This document shows positions 45,901-55,760 of a stretch of 64,000 bases of DNA, piece by piece. The position numbers were made by a program, and so were the translations under genes. The DNA comes from Dermacentor variabilis (lineage: Eukaryota; Arthropoda; Arachnida; Ixodida; Ixodidae), in the NCBI RefSeq assembly GCF_050947875.1, contig NC_134574.1:105641469-105705468 (forward strand). Reading direction: 5' to 3'. The notes under the pieces were generated by a model. It was not told the origin of the DNA. It worked only from the letters and a program-made list of their open reading frames with translations, and did not search any database. Each line of letters opens with the position of its first letter. The stretch's first letter is position 1.

Positions 45901-47041
45901 TAGCCTAGTTACGCCCACTGCAGGGCAAAGGCCTCTCCCATACTTCTCCAACTACTCCGGTCATGGACTAATTGTGGCCATGTTGTCCCTGCAAACATCT
46001 TAATTTCATCCGCCCACCTAACTTTCTGCCGCCCCCTGCTACGCTTCCCTTCCCTTGGAATCCAGTCCGTAACCCTTAATGACCATCGGTTATCTTCCCT
46101 CCTCATTACATGTCCTGCCCATGCCCATTTCTTTTTCTTGATTTCAACTAAGATGTCGTTTACCCGCGTTTGTTGCCTCACCCAATCTGCTCTTTTCTTA
46201 TCCCTTAACGTTACACCCATCATTCTTCTTTCCATAGCTCGTTGCGTCGTCCTCAATTTCAGCAGAACCCTTTTCGTAAGCCTCCAGGTTTCTGCCCCAT
46301 ATGTGAGTACTGGTAACACACAGCTGTTATACATTTTCCTTTTGAGGGATAGTGGCAACCTGCTGTTCATGATTTGAGAATGCCTGCCAAACGCACCCCA
46401 GCCCATTCTTATTCTTCTGGTTATTTCAGTCTCATGATCCGGATCCATGGTCACTACCTGCCCTAAGTAGATGTATTCCCTTACCACTTCCAGTGCTTCG
46501 CTACCTATCGTAAACTGCTGTTCTCTTCCGAGACTGTTAAACAATACTTTAGTTTTCTGCAAATTAATTTTCAGACCCACCCTTCTGCTTTGCCTCTCCA
46601 GGTCAGTGAGCATGCATTGCAATTGGTCTCCTGAATTACTAAGCAAGGCAATATCATCAGCGAATCGCAAGTTGCTAAGGTATTCTCCATCAACTTTTAT
46701 CCCCAATTCTTCCCACTCCAGGCCTCTGAATACCTCCTGTAAACATGCTGTGAATAGCATTGGAGATATCGTATCTCCCTGTCTGACGCCTTTCTTTATA
46801 GGGATTTTGTTACTTTCTTTGTGGAGGACTACGGTGGCTGTGGAGCCGCTATAGATATCTTCCAGTATGTTTACATATGGCTCATCTACACCCTGATTCC
46901 GTAATGCCTCCATGACTGCTGAGGTTTCGACCGAATCAAACGCTTTCTCGTAATCAATGAAAGCTATATATAAGGGTTGGTTATATTCTGCACATTTCTC
47001 TATCACTTGATTGACAGTGTGCATATGGTATGGTATGAATA
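45865..47041 (-). mobile_element. 5'-truncated RTE-like LINE with target-site duplication
   Basis: The insertion runs on the minus strand from about 47041 to the (ATC)n run (GAT on the sense strand) at 45865-45901. It is bounded on both sides by a 15-bp duplication with one mismatch. The uninterrupted coding frame, the long pure tail and the near-perfect duplication all point to a recent insertion. Truncation falls inside the RT, so the endonuclease is absent. About 20 bp of CATATGGTATGGTATGAA-type text at the 5' junction does not match RT coding and may be filler DNA. Confidence 0.88.
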
Positions 47042-47048
47042 TAGACAT
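45909..47048 (-). CDS. RTE-like reverse transcriptase, 5'-truncated but open (379 residues)
   Basis: The frame carries RT motifs in order. AFIDYEKAFDSV (about residues 29-40) has the first catalytic Asp. GVRQGDTISPMLF (87-99) follows, then LRFADDIALLS (127-137) with the FADD box, and a thumb segment LPVLTYGAETWRLTKR. The RTE-type C-terminus has MERRMMGVTLRDKKR, WAWAGHVMRREDNRW and GRQKVRWADEIKMFAGTTWP, ending in MGEAFALQWA. An intact RTE protein would also have an N-terminal endonuclease and RT fingers, which are missing. The first Met lies in flanking or filler sequence, so no natural start exists. It is not expected to be expressed as a working enzyme. Relatives in the window share nearly all of this text. 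Confidence 0.88.
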   Translation of the reverse strand: MSIFIPYHMHTVNQVIEKCAEYNQPLYIAFIDYEKAFDSVETSAVMEALRNQGVDEPYVNILEDIYSGSTATVVLHKESNKIPIKKGVRQGDTISPMLFTACLQEVFRGLEWEELGIKVDGEYLSNLRFADDIALLSNSGDQLQCMLTDLERQSRRVGLKINLQKTKVLFNSLGREQQFTIGSEALEVVREYIYLGQVVTMDPDHETEITRRIRMGWGAFGRHSQIMNSRLPLSLKRKMYNSCVLPVLTYGAETWRLTKRVLLKLRTTQRAMERRMMGVTLRDKKRADWVRQQTRVNDILVEIKKKKWAWAGHVMRREDNRWSLRVTDWIPREGKRSRGRQKVRWADEIKMFAGTTWPQLVHDRSSWRSMGEAFALQWA

Positions 47049-47056
47049 TTGTAACT
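47042..47056. repeat. Target-site duplication, right copy
   Basis: TAGACATTTGTAACT follows the 5' junction of the RTE insertion and pairs with 45850-45864. Confidence 0.85.
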
Positions 47057-48676
47057 ACTTAAAAATAAAACATGATCGAAGAAACAGTGGACATTCTGAG
47101 ATCTCTAGTATTTATTTTATATACAGGGTTGCAAAACAAATTTTCTTGAGTGTTTCGAAGGTCACCTTGTTTGGCGACTGACGTCGACCGCGAATTCTAA
47201 CACCGGTCAAGTACAAGAAGTAATAAATACACTACCAATAAGAGTGTCAAACACTCGAGCGTCATGTACCACCACCCTAATGAACGGCCACCAGAGTGCG
47301 TTGCCGGTCGATGACCTCGCAGGAAATAGTGAAGATTACGAAGGTTTCTTTCCAAGTAGAGCCATTCCTTATTCTCTAAAGTGCTTCTTTTTATGGACCA
47401 CAGAGGCACATGCATTTCATTTATGGCCAGCAAGGAGGGGGAGGGGAATTCGGTCATAATATAGAAACGACGGCAAGATACGAACGATCATAAAAAAAAT
47501 CTTGAGCAAGTTTTGATCACGGCGAAATACTTTAAACCACTAACTTGATTGTTCACGAACTCGGTTACTACGCATACATTCTGTACACATATGCCTGCCC
47601 ATATAGGCGTTCACATATGAACTGCCTCCTTTACATCTCATGGGCTACCCATTGCTGAAATGAGAGACTGACTCCAAACCCGTGGCACGACTTCAAACAT
47701 CACTCCGAAGTCATGCTGTGCAAAATAATTGACGCCCTGCAGCAACTGCTTCCTTCTTCAAATACCTATGTGGCCAGAACGACTGCGCAAGTCAAGCAAG
47801 CCTTACACAGCCTCTTCCTTGCACTTCTAGCAGCCTCGAACCTTCTCCCGCAACGCTGATATGTCGTGAAGCGTGCGTTTTACATAAGCAGTAAATTGGG
47901 AGGTTCTCATTACTACATTCGTCATACATAATTATTTTATATCCTTACTTTATCTACGCCGTTCCCACAAATTTCTTTCTCCAGCGTGAACTACCTCGCT
48001 ATAGTCATGTCGCTGAAGCTCACTTCGATAATTTCCTGTCATAAAACATGCGCTGTCACACTGCCTATTGATACAGATGATAAGATTCACACGAGGCACA
48101 ACTACCTTACAGCTTCACAATCTTCGCTGTGATAGTAAATTAAGAGGAACTTCTTGGTGGCTTAGTGTCTTCGGCATACTTGTAACAAACGGTAGCCGAG
48201 AAGAGACACAACGAAAAATATACAAATTGAATCAGCGCATGCTCTTGCTACCTTCCTATATGAGGGTGTCTTTCTGCGGTACATTCGTTTACAAGGTAAC
48301 TAAGGTTTCGTGCCATAGAGAACTCTATATTCCGGTACTCTCTCAGTGTAGATACCTGCTTAGGAAACAAGAAAGCATATATCATGTTCAAATTTTTTTT
48401 CCGGTGCCATTGCCACCCGCTCTTTCGCAGCGGCCTTCACGTGACTAACTTGCTACGACGTCACACGTCAGGACACCGTAATCGGCCATGCGTGGTGAAC
48501 TCGTTCATAAGTCGCAAGGGCCCTGCATCGCATCCAGTGCCCGCCGTGTTTCGGACACACACGTGAATTTATATTCTTTGCAGGGGACGGTATGCTTTCC
48601 ACCCTGACTGCGGCTACTATGATGAAAGACTCAAGAGGGGGGAACTTTGCGCCAGTTGGCCCGACATGTTCAAAAA
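47057..48676. other. Gene-free stretch
   Basis: No gene supported. The 126-residue frame at 48068-48448 has no motif and no repeat structure was seen. Confidence 0.4.
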
Positions 48677-48813
48677 GGAAAAGAACTGCGACTTCAGACG
48701 GGACGTGACGAAGGAGTCAACAGGACTAGCGGTATTCCGCTCATCCAGTCCACTTTACCGCTCGTCCTGCCCACTCCTTCGTCACGTCCCGTCTGGATTA
48801 GTGGTTCTTTTCC
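48677..48813. repeat. 137-bp foldback (imperfect hairpin)
   Basis: The left arm from 48677 (GGAAAAGAAC..GACGGGACGTGACGAAGGAG..CAGGAC) pairs with the right arm ending at 48813 at 42 of the outer 50 positions. Pairing continues inward through AGCGGTA, leaving a short loop near 48745. It has no coding capacity. It could be a foldback MITE and could form a cruciform or a hairpin RNA. Confidence 0.88.
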
Positions 48814-48884
48814 TCATTAAAAAGGATGAAAGACAGCACATGCATAGCTTTATTCTAGAGCACAGCTCTTAGGCTCCCGTTCCT

Positions 48885-49040
48885 ACGTTGAGCGTCGGTG
48901 TGCCTCGGCGTAGTACCTCGTAACCGAGCGAACGCGGAGCGCAACGGGAAATGGAAGAAGAGAGCGTGAGGATGAAAGGGGAGGAGGAAGCTACAGTGAA
49001 AGCATGAGGAGGAAAGTGGAGGATGAGCGGATTGGAAATT
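48885..49040. repeat. GC-rich dispersed repeat shared with 25040-25240
   Basis: Same ordered blocks as the first copy: CCTCGGCGTA, CGTAACCGAGCGAAC, GCGGAGCGCAACGGG and AGGAGGAAAGTGGAGGA. The surrounding GC-rich sequence to about 49560 may belong to the same element. Confidence 0.6.
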
Positions 49041-50324
49041 GCCAGCGCATGGGCTGAGCTGCCAGCGGCCAGAGAATCGGCCGCCACGTGGGCGATGTCT
49101 TGCGCGATTCTCAAGGGGGGATGCGCAGGCTGGCATGAGGTGGGGAGGGCTACGGTCGCCCGCGACGTCAGCCGCTGAGGTTAGTCCGCGATACCAGCGT
49201 GCGTGACGGGCATCACTGCTCCTGCAAGGGGCCATGGGGAGCGGCTACGAGTGATGCTTGGTGTGACGCTCCCTTGAGTGTTGTCGCTGCTGACACGGGT
49301 GGCACGATTTCTCCGCGATGAATCTCGTCGTTGGTGGAACGAAAGCGTGAGAAGGAAAGCGTAATGCAGCGCGAGACTGGCTGTGTGGCGACGATGGCTA
49401 GGATACGGAGCCAGAGTAGCGCGCGTCGTCTCTATGGTAACAAAACGCTGCACGAGGAGAGGTCTGTCGTCGGCGGCTGATGTTAATCGCGCCCACGCGT
49501 CACCCACGCGTCACCCACGCGTTGCACCTCGCGGTCACCCGATTAGCGAGGTGGTCACGCGAAATTTCACCCCTTCGCAATGTGACGCACTAGACAAATG
49601 GTCTGTGCCAGCTACGCTACTCACAAACTTCTCGTCCTAGCATAAAATATGTACATATGTAACCATATTACAAAATATTGACATGCCAACAGAAAGGGTA
49701 CAGAGCTGCGCTGAGATTTCGCATTGAAGAAGTATCTTAATCATCTGTGAATTTTGTTTTTCGATTTTACACAATTACTGCTTGATGTACGATGCAAGTT
49801 CAAGTTCCCACAATAGGTCACGTAGAAGTTGTACTGCGCTAATTCTGAAATATGCTGCAGTTATTCACTCATTAAAGCCACGCATGTAGCTGAGCGTGGC
49901 ATTTATATTAACTTACTCATTGCTAAGTACAATGGTGATGTAACGAGACTACATGAAATAGATTTCGAGTCACTGTCCAATCTTAGATAGTCAACGATAT
50001 GTCGTGCGTAGTCTCCGTCCCTTAGAAGACATCCTGTTTTCTGTAGAAAAGATTCCGGTACCTTGACCAAAGACATCTAGTACGCACAAGGTCAAGGAAG
50101 CCTTAATGCATTTTTATTTACAAATCGGCTATAAGCAGCCTTTGACTCTAAGAGAGTTCGAATCTGAGGGCAAGGGCACACTTGACGCATTCTTCTATAC
50201 TTTTTTCCTTTTTCCTTTACCCCTATCGTACGGTTGCCAACATGGACTGGCCGTGGTTCAGGTCCCTGAATTTGCTTATTGATGTCTCTCGCCCCAAATA
50301 TTCTGGCCCTTCTGGCTCGGAGGT
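49041..50324. other. Gene-free stretch with an 11-bp triplet repeat
   Basis: CCCACGCGTCA occurs in tandem at 49492-49502 and 49503-49513, and CCCACGCGTTG follows at 49514-49524. Otherwise GC-rich to about 49560 and AT-rich afterwards, with no gene supported. Confidence 0.5.
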
Positions 50325-50398
50325 TTCACGTCCCAAAATCAAGATGTGATTATGAGGCATGCCGTGCTGGCGGACGCCGGATATTTCTTGCAACCTGG
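50325..50398 (-). mobile_element. 3' fragment of the tRNA-derived SINE
   Basis: On the plus strand, CACGTCCCAAAATCAAGATGTG, ATTATGAGGCATGCCGTGC and the words up to CAACCTGG parallel the antisense 3' end of the SINE at 23105-23190. The head is absent and the RNase H LINE begins at once downstream, so the LINE may have inserted into or beside it. Confidence 0.6.
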
Positions 50399-51000
50399 TT
50401 CCAAAGTGCCAAAGACATGAAACATCATCTTTGGCCTGGTTCCCTGCGCACCTTGGAACCATTGAGGGTGCCTCAATCAACCCCAACAAGGAGGCGCACT
50501 CGGCTGCACGAGGTTTGAATGACCGTGCATTGGGCAACGCGTCCTATCCTGGGCGACCCGAGCCTCTCTGCTCGTACAACGAAATCTGCAAATATCATTA
50601 TCTGTCAGAAAGACTTCTACCTTTGCCGCACTCCTCGCTGTGCAGGGCCCAGGAAGTCACTCTCAGACTTCTGCAAACAAGCACTTACCCGAGCCCCGCG
50701 GCGCTGCACACAATGTACCCCGAACGGTTCCCAAGCCCGGACTGCCCTCTGTGTGGTGATTATGCGGACTTCGAACATGTACTGTGGGGCTGCGCCTCTG
50801 CCGGTCCCCCTTTCACCTAAAGGAAATGATGAAGCTCATTAGGGTCCAGGATCAGACCTCTCAAATCCTTGCCGTCCAGAAGGCTTGCGCGAGGGCCGTC
50901 AGGTTTCACCTGATGGTCCCCAAGGGGCCCAGCCAGGTGATGTGGAGTTTGCTTACGTCTATAGTGGATCAAATAAAGTTGTTTCACTCACTCACTCACT
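50390..51000 (+). pseudogene. C-terminus and tail of an RNase H-bearing LINE (family 2)
   Basis: The open frame 50359-50820 reads SLAWFPAHLGTIEGASINPN then KEAHSAARGLNDRAL, the end of an RNase H domain (WxPxHxG and the ExAH-like helix). YLSERLLPLPHSSLCRAQEV, TLRLLQTSTYPSPAALHTMY and CPLCGDYADFEHVLWGC follow, the last a Cys-x2-Cys-x6-His-x4-Cys zinc-knuckle-like motif. A frameshift near 50800 moves the end into the 50784-51002 frame (VQKACARAVRFHLMVP). AATAAAG at about 50972 and a (TCAC)n tail at 50984-51000 close the element. The UTR and tail differ from family 1, so this is a separate family. The copy is 5' truncated and broken. Confidence 0.8.
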
Positions 51001-51155
51001 AATTACCTGGGCTTCTTCACCGGGCACTCATTGCAAGGTACACGAGTGTTTTGGGGTTTCGGCCTCACGGAAACGCGGCTTAGGTGTCCGGGAACTGAGT
51101 TCCTAACAGTGTGCGTTGCAATGCAACGTCATTGCCACTGAGCCACCACAGTGGT
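51001..51155 (-). mobile_element. Another tRNA-like SINE, minus strand
   Basis: The minus strand starts CCACTGTGGTGGCTCAGTGG (A-box region), continues through a weak B box near GAACTCAGTTCCCGG, and has a body CCGAAACCCCAAAACACTCG then GCCCAGGTAATT. The body differs from the first SINE family. It abuts the (TCAC)n tail of the LINE at 51000. Confidence 0.55.
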
Positions 51156-51444
51156 TATTTCAACGCATTTCGGAAGGTACATCAATTCTAAACGCGCCAT
51201 AAACTCTGCATTTGCCACGTTCTCAGATCTCATCCAAATTTCTCAACCTCCAGCTTTTGTTTGAAGTGCTTCGGCAGAATTGACAAAAAATAATCGTTAA
51301 GATAGTGTAAGTGTAGATGATTGGTAGCTTTAAGAGATACGGAACATATTGAAGGAAAGATAAAATAAAATAAAATGTAAAGAGAATACCCGTAGAGACA
51401 CATAGGGCTCCTTAGAAAATACATGAAGAACTTATAGTAGGAAT
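51156..51444. other. Gene-free spacer
   Basis: No gene. (AAAT)-like text at 51360-51380 is short and unassigned. Confidence 0.35.
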
Positions 51445-51742
51445 GGTCCAACTGAAATTGGGGAGGGCTCAACGTGAAATTTGGAGTTGAGTCAACTTGC
51501 AATTTGGAGGTGGGCCAACTGAACTTTGGATGTGGGCCAACTTGAAATTTCGAGATGGGCAGACTTAAATTTGTGGGTGGGCCATCTTAAATAAAGGGGG
51601 TGGCCCAACTTAAAATTTGGACATGGGCGAAATTAAAAGTGGTAGCTGGCCAACTCCAAATTTCTACCTTGAGCAACAGAAATTTGGGGGTGGTCCAAGT
51701 TAAAATTTAGGTGGGGCGGCGAAGTTAAATTTGGCAGTGGGC
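51445..51742. repeat. Minisatellite of about 27-bp units
   Basis: Roughly eleven degenerate units follow the pattern AAATTTGG(G/A)(G/T)GTGGGCCAACTT(G/A)A, with unit lengths of about 24-29 bp. Each has an AAATTT half and a GTGGGCCAA half. Units diverge from one another, especially toward the right end. No frame stays open through the array on the plus strand. Confidence 0.9.
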
Positions 51743-52329
51743 ATCTAACTTCCTAAACAGTAAACAATCCTGTGTTAGTTTAGGCAAAAAATGTAATGTG
51801 GGCTACCCATTGAACCTCGTCGCTGCAGGCAAGAGATCTGTCTAACCTAAGTGGAGTACTCAAAATATCGGAACATTCTCGTTAAAATATAACCATAGGT
51901 GCGTGAGCCGGTCTCGAAGGAAAACTTAAGTCATGAACAAGTTAAAAAATAACGAAAAGAACGCTAGCCCCAAATTTGTGCGAACGCGCCATGGACGTGT
52001 AGTCCATTGTATTAAGCTTATCTTTTAAAAGCACGGATTAAAGTAGAGGTACCCGCCAAAGCCCCTTCTCGCCTGTCGGCTTTACTTCCGCTTGGCTTGG
52101 CTGCAATAGGGAAATGGAGCTACCTTTTTTGTGTAGCTGTCTGCCCGTAATCTGTCGCTTAGCAGGCACTTCCTGCTGAATAGAGAGTCGCTTCTGCCGC
52201 AGCTCTTTCTAGGTTGAGTGAATGAGAAACAACACCTGTGCAACAGCAAGTAAGCGTAATATGAATTACATTAGTTCTTTCTTAGAGAGTCGATGATGGC
52301 AATTCTTTTCTTTTATTCAATGTTTTTGC
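51743..52329. other. Gene-free stretch
   Basis: Nothing recognised. Confidence 0.4.
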
Positions 52330-52450
52330 CGCTGTTCGTTGTGTGCTTTTACTGTCCTCTTTCTAACCCCTACCTCGCAACCCCAGCGTAGGGTAGCAAA
52401 CTGGAGACTAATATCTAGTTAACGTCCCTGTCAACTTCGTATCTTCATAT
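52330..52450 (+). mobile_element. 3' UTR fragment of RNase H-LINE family 1
   Basis: TAACCCCTACCTCGCAACCC then CAGCGTAGGGTAGCAAACTGG and TAGTTAACGTCCCTG match the family-1 UTR. No coding C-terminus is visible upstream, so only the 3' UTR was copied or the coding part has decayed. Confidence 0.75.
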
Positions 52451-55081
52451 CTCTTCATAACTTCAATCTTCCATATCTCTATCTGTCTCTCTACTACTTT
52501 TTCCACTTCGTGCCAGGTAAGTTCATTGGCTCCGTCTTGTGTAATATTCTTTCTTTGTTCTTTCACCGCCGCCGATGCAGTTACAAAAAAGCGAATTATT
52601 CATTCGGCCTTCAGGATTACTCGGGATTACAAAGCTTGCTTCTCTGCATGAAGTAGGGAGCCTAAAATACTCCGATTTTTTTCCTTTGTATCAGCACACA
52701 TTCGTTTTATTACTCTTCAGCGCAAGGTTTTTGTATTTGAAAGCGTTTTACTCGGCTACAATACCTCGAAGCGTGAAGCTTAGTGCGACACACTTATTAA
52801 CGTTATCGTTTAACCCGAAAACATTCAGCAATTTCTACCCTTTAAATATTCCAATCAAAGCGCGCAACCGGTGGTCTTCTTGTAGCACCACAAATAGCAC
52901 TCCGTGTCACTCGTTCTTCAACCACTTTTATCGTAGAAAAAATCTTCCTAAACTTTTTACGTCTGAAGCTTTTTAATTACTTTGAAACGCACTGCACCTT
53001 TAGTATACTGAAATATAGTCTCGGGGAGGAGCTGTCACAATATTAAGGTGACGTCACTGCATACATCTACACTTGCTGCTTTGAAGGAGAAGCTTTCTTT
53101 GCCTCTCCTTCCCTCCTTGCGAGTGCTGCATGCATTTGTATTGGCGATTATACAGTTTAGTTTACGGATAATTTTCATTTCATATCTGGCCGAATAGACA
53201 AATTGTACCACTGGGTAGGTAAACAATCTTCATTAATACCCCAAAATGCTTATGTGGCACTGGGTTAATTGACAAGCATGTCAAGAGGAACGAATGAAAG
53301 CTGAGCACAACAGCAAACGAGTTGTGCAGAAAGAATAAAAAACTACTTAACGGGACCAGGAAAAGGAGCGTTCCTCTATGGAACAATGGAGAATGTGACC
53401 AAAAAAAATTATCACCGACTTGCTTTCTCTACATTTCGTACAGTGCAGAAAGACTCAAAAATATTTCTCCTATTTCTCCTCAAAAATATTTCTCTTTCTC
53501 CTTTGTGCACCTTTCTTGTTTATTTTGGGCACATGGATACAAAAGTTCGCCTTTCAATTAGTGCGTCGAATCATTCGGAAAGGTCTCCCAAGCTGGCCCT
53601 GTAGTTAATCCTTCACTCGAGGTTCTATATCACTGCTGTTCTTCTTGGAGATTATTCACGCTCAACGGACCATGCCTCACGTTCTGTCAAGCCTCACCTA
53701 CTATTTTCCTACAGCCGCAAATGCTGGTCAACACGCAAACGAGAAGCTAACTTAACGAGGCTACGCTGCCACGTCGATGCACTAATTCCTTATTGGCGCA
53801 GATCTGATTTGGCGGCAACTACTTTGCGCGCACATTACAGTGAACCCGAAACAATTTGCTGGTGATTTTCTTTATCAAATAGACGGTATCTTGATGCCCA
53901 ATAAAGGAATAACACCTCCTAATGAATTTTCAAATATTGCTTCGGGCACATTCACCTGACAATTACCTGGCACCTATATACCTGCAATGGTGGATTACCC
54001 AAGAATCGCGTGGTCGCATGCGCACGTAATACTTTAAGAAAAATGAACTTGTGAAAGCCATACTGCGATTGAAAAAGTATCAAGTAATTGACAAGTGAGA
54101 CCAAATAAATGAAAAATTATAATATAAAAGAAAATATTAAGTTTCATTGATCAAATTAGAATTGATGGTAATTGAAATAATAATAAGAATAGTGAAGAAA
54201 GTAGCATTTAGCAATGTGTACATTTCGTTCCTTGAATAACAGACACATAAAGTCAAAATATGCCTCTATATAAAACTCAGCGCAAAGACACGCAAAGAAA
54301 GTATATACTCCAGTAGTTATATATTCAAAGAAGTTTACTACGGACTGCTTCGTGAACTTTAAAAGCAGCGTACGCACTATGCTTATCGTCATAAGCACAG
54401 CGTGGAGAAAGGAGAGGAGGGGTAGCCTTCAGAGAACTGGAAAAAAGACGTAGGTGTCTTAGGCGGCGTGCGTATGTGGTGGTAGACTAAGGTTCTCGTA
54501 CCCAATTGATATGGTATGAAAGAATGACCATATTGGCCTATTAGCGGTGCGCCGGGAATTTTTGAAGGTATTAACATGGCGACATGGAGGTCCGTGGGCC
54601 AGCCGTTCTGAGGTTCTTCGTCCGGGTTACGGATAACCCCTATGCATAGGGATAACCCCTATGCGACCGAATGCTATCCATCTGCCGGCCCCATTCTTGG
54701 TGTCGTGTTTCCTCCATAGAGATTCATAAACACAATCGCGATTTCAGATAAACAAATTGTATCACAATTTGTAATAAAAGTGTACCATGACGTTCTACGT
54801 ATTACCACTGCAAGCAGTGCACACCACAGATTTTGGTCGTCGTTCCTTTACTTATATTAGTCCCTCACTGGTCGCTCAAGCTAAACGCACGAGGTGCACA
54901 GAATTGTAAAGTAATATACAGGCGCAACTAAAAAGAATTATTCGTGCTTTAAACGCATTGCACACTGGGGTCATAGAAAATAAGCCACAGTATATCTGCA
55001 TGATTCAGGTAGCAGTGCATTCTGTTCCGGGCGTATTATTGTGTATATCAGAGGTAAATTGGTGCAGTTCACATAAGGCTA
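52451..55081. other. Gene-free stretch with a small palindromic repeat
   Basis: GGATAACCCCTATGC occurs at 54631-54645 and 54650-54664. Their junction creates the perfect 14-bp palindrome CCCTATGCATAGGG (54638-54651). The 133-residue frame at 52575-52976 has no domain and is not called. Confidence 0.5.
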
Positions 55082-55219
55082 GAAACAAACTATCTCTTGC
55101 TCGTTAGAACAGGAACAAGCAGCGCTTGGACTGTACGAAGTGAGGACCACAGTGCTTGGACTTGGCCCCGTCCAATCGCTGTTTGTTCCCGTCCTAGCGA
55201 GCCAGAGACAGTTTATTCC
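55082..55219. repeat. 138-bp foldback (imperfect inverted repeat)
   Basis: The arm at 55082-55131 (AAACAAACTATCTCTTGC.. ..AACAAGCAGCGCTTGGAC) pairs with 55170-55219 at 41 of 50 positions, with a 38-bp centre. In size it nearly equals the foldback at 48677-48813. No coding capacity. Confidence 0.88.
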
Positions 55220-55479
55220 AACCCAGCACACACCTTATTTTGGCTCAAACAAATTTACGGCTGATGCTTAAAAATGTTCTTATAGAAAACTCTTCGGTCG
55301 CCTTAATTCCGAACCATTATGAAACCCTTGTGAAACGTTTCAAACCGGTTCAAATCGTAATGTTCCTGCTCCGGAGCTGAACCTGAATACCGGAACAGAG
55401 CTGAGAATTATGCAGAAACCTGAACCCGAAGTTAACCTGAAAACATTTTGGGTCAATATCTTTCTCGACCGGATGGCAT
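55220..55479. repeat. Degenerate GAACCTGAA-type repeat patch
   Basis: At about 55368-55446 the words GAGCTGAACCTGAA, CCGGAACAGAGCTGA and AACCTGAACCCGAAGTTAACCTGAA recur. The patch leads into the ATGACGA-type block. Confidence 0.55.
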
Positions 55480-55760
55480 GACGGCTTGACTACAATGGTG
55501 CAAGGATGACTATTTTCTGAATGACGCCAGAATGGCGACGTTGGGATAACCAATGCATGACGATGACACGATGGCAGCGACGCCATAATTACGAAGGCAT
55601 GATTAGGCTGGATTGACAATGACGGTTTCATTGCGAGGGTATGACGACAACCGAATGATGATGAACAATTGACGAGGAACGATTTACGACATAAGAGGGA
55701 CGACGGCAAAAGGGCGACGACGGTATGACAATGTAGATATCACGACGATGATAGCGACAC
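55480..55760. repeat. Degenerate ATGACGA-type repeat block, plus orientation
   Basis: GATGGCATGACGGC, CAATGCATGACGATGACACGATGG, GGTATGACGACAACC and GACGACGGTATGACAATG resemble the block at 2160-3345 in sequence style and orientation. No tetranucleotide microsatellite adjoins this copy. Confidence 0.65.

Noticed and set aside
48677..48813. CRISPR-like or regulatory repeat array
   Set aside because: It is a single inverted repeat without spacers, and the genome is clearly eukaryotic. No direct-repeat/spacer pattern occurs anywhere in the window.
52575..52976. 133-residue open frame
   Set aside because: No motif, no homologous copy in the window, and composition like the surrounding AT-rich DNA.
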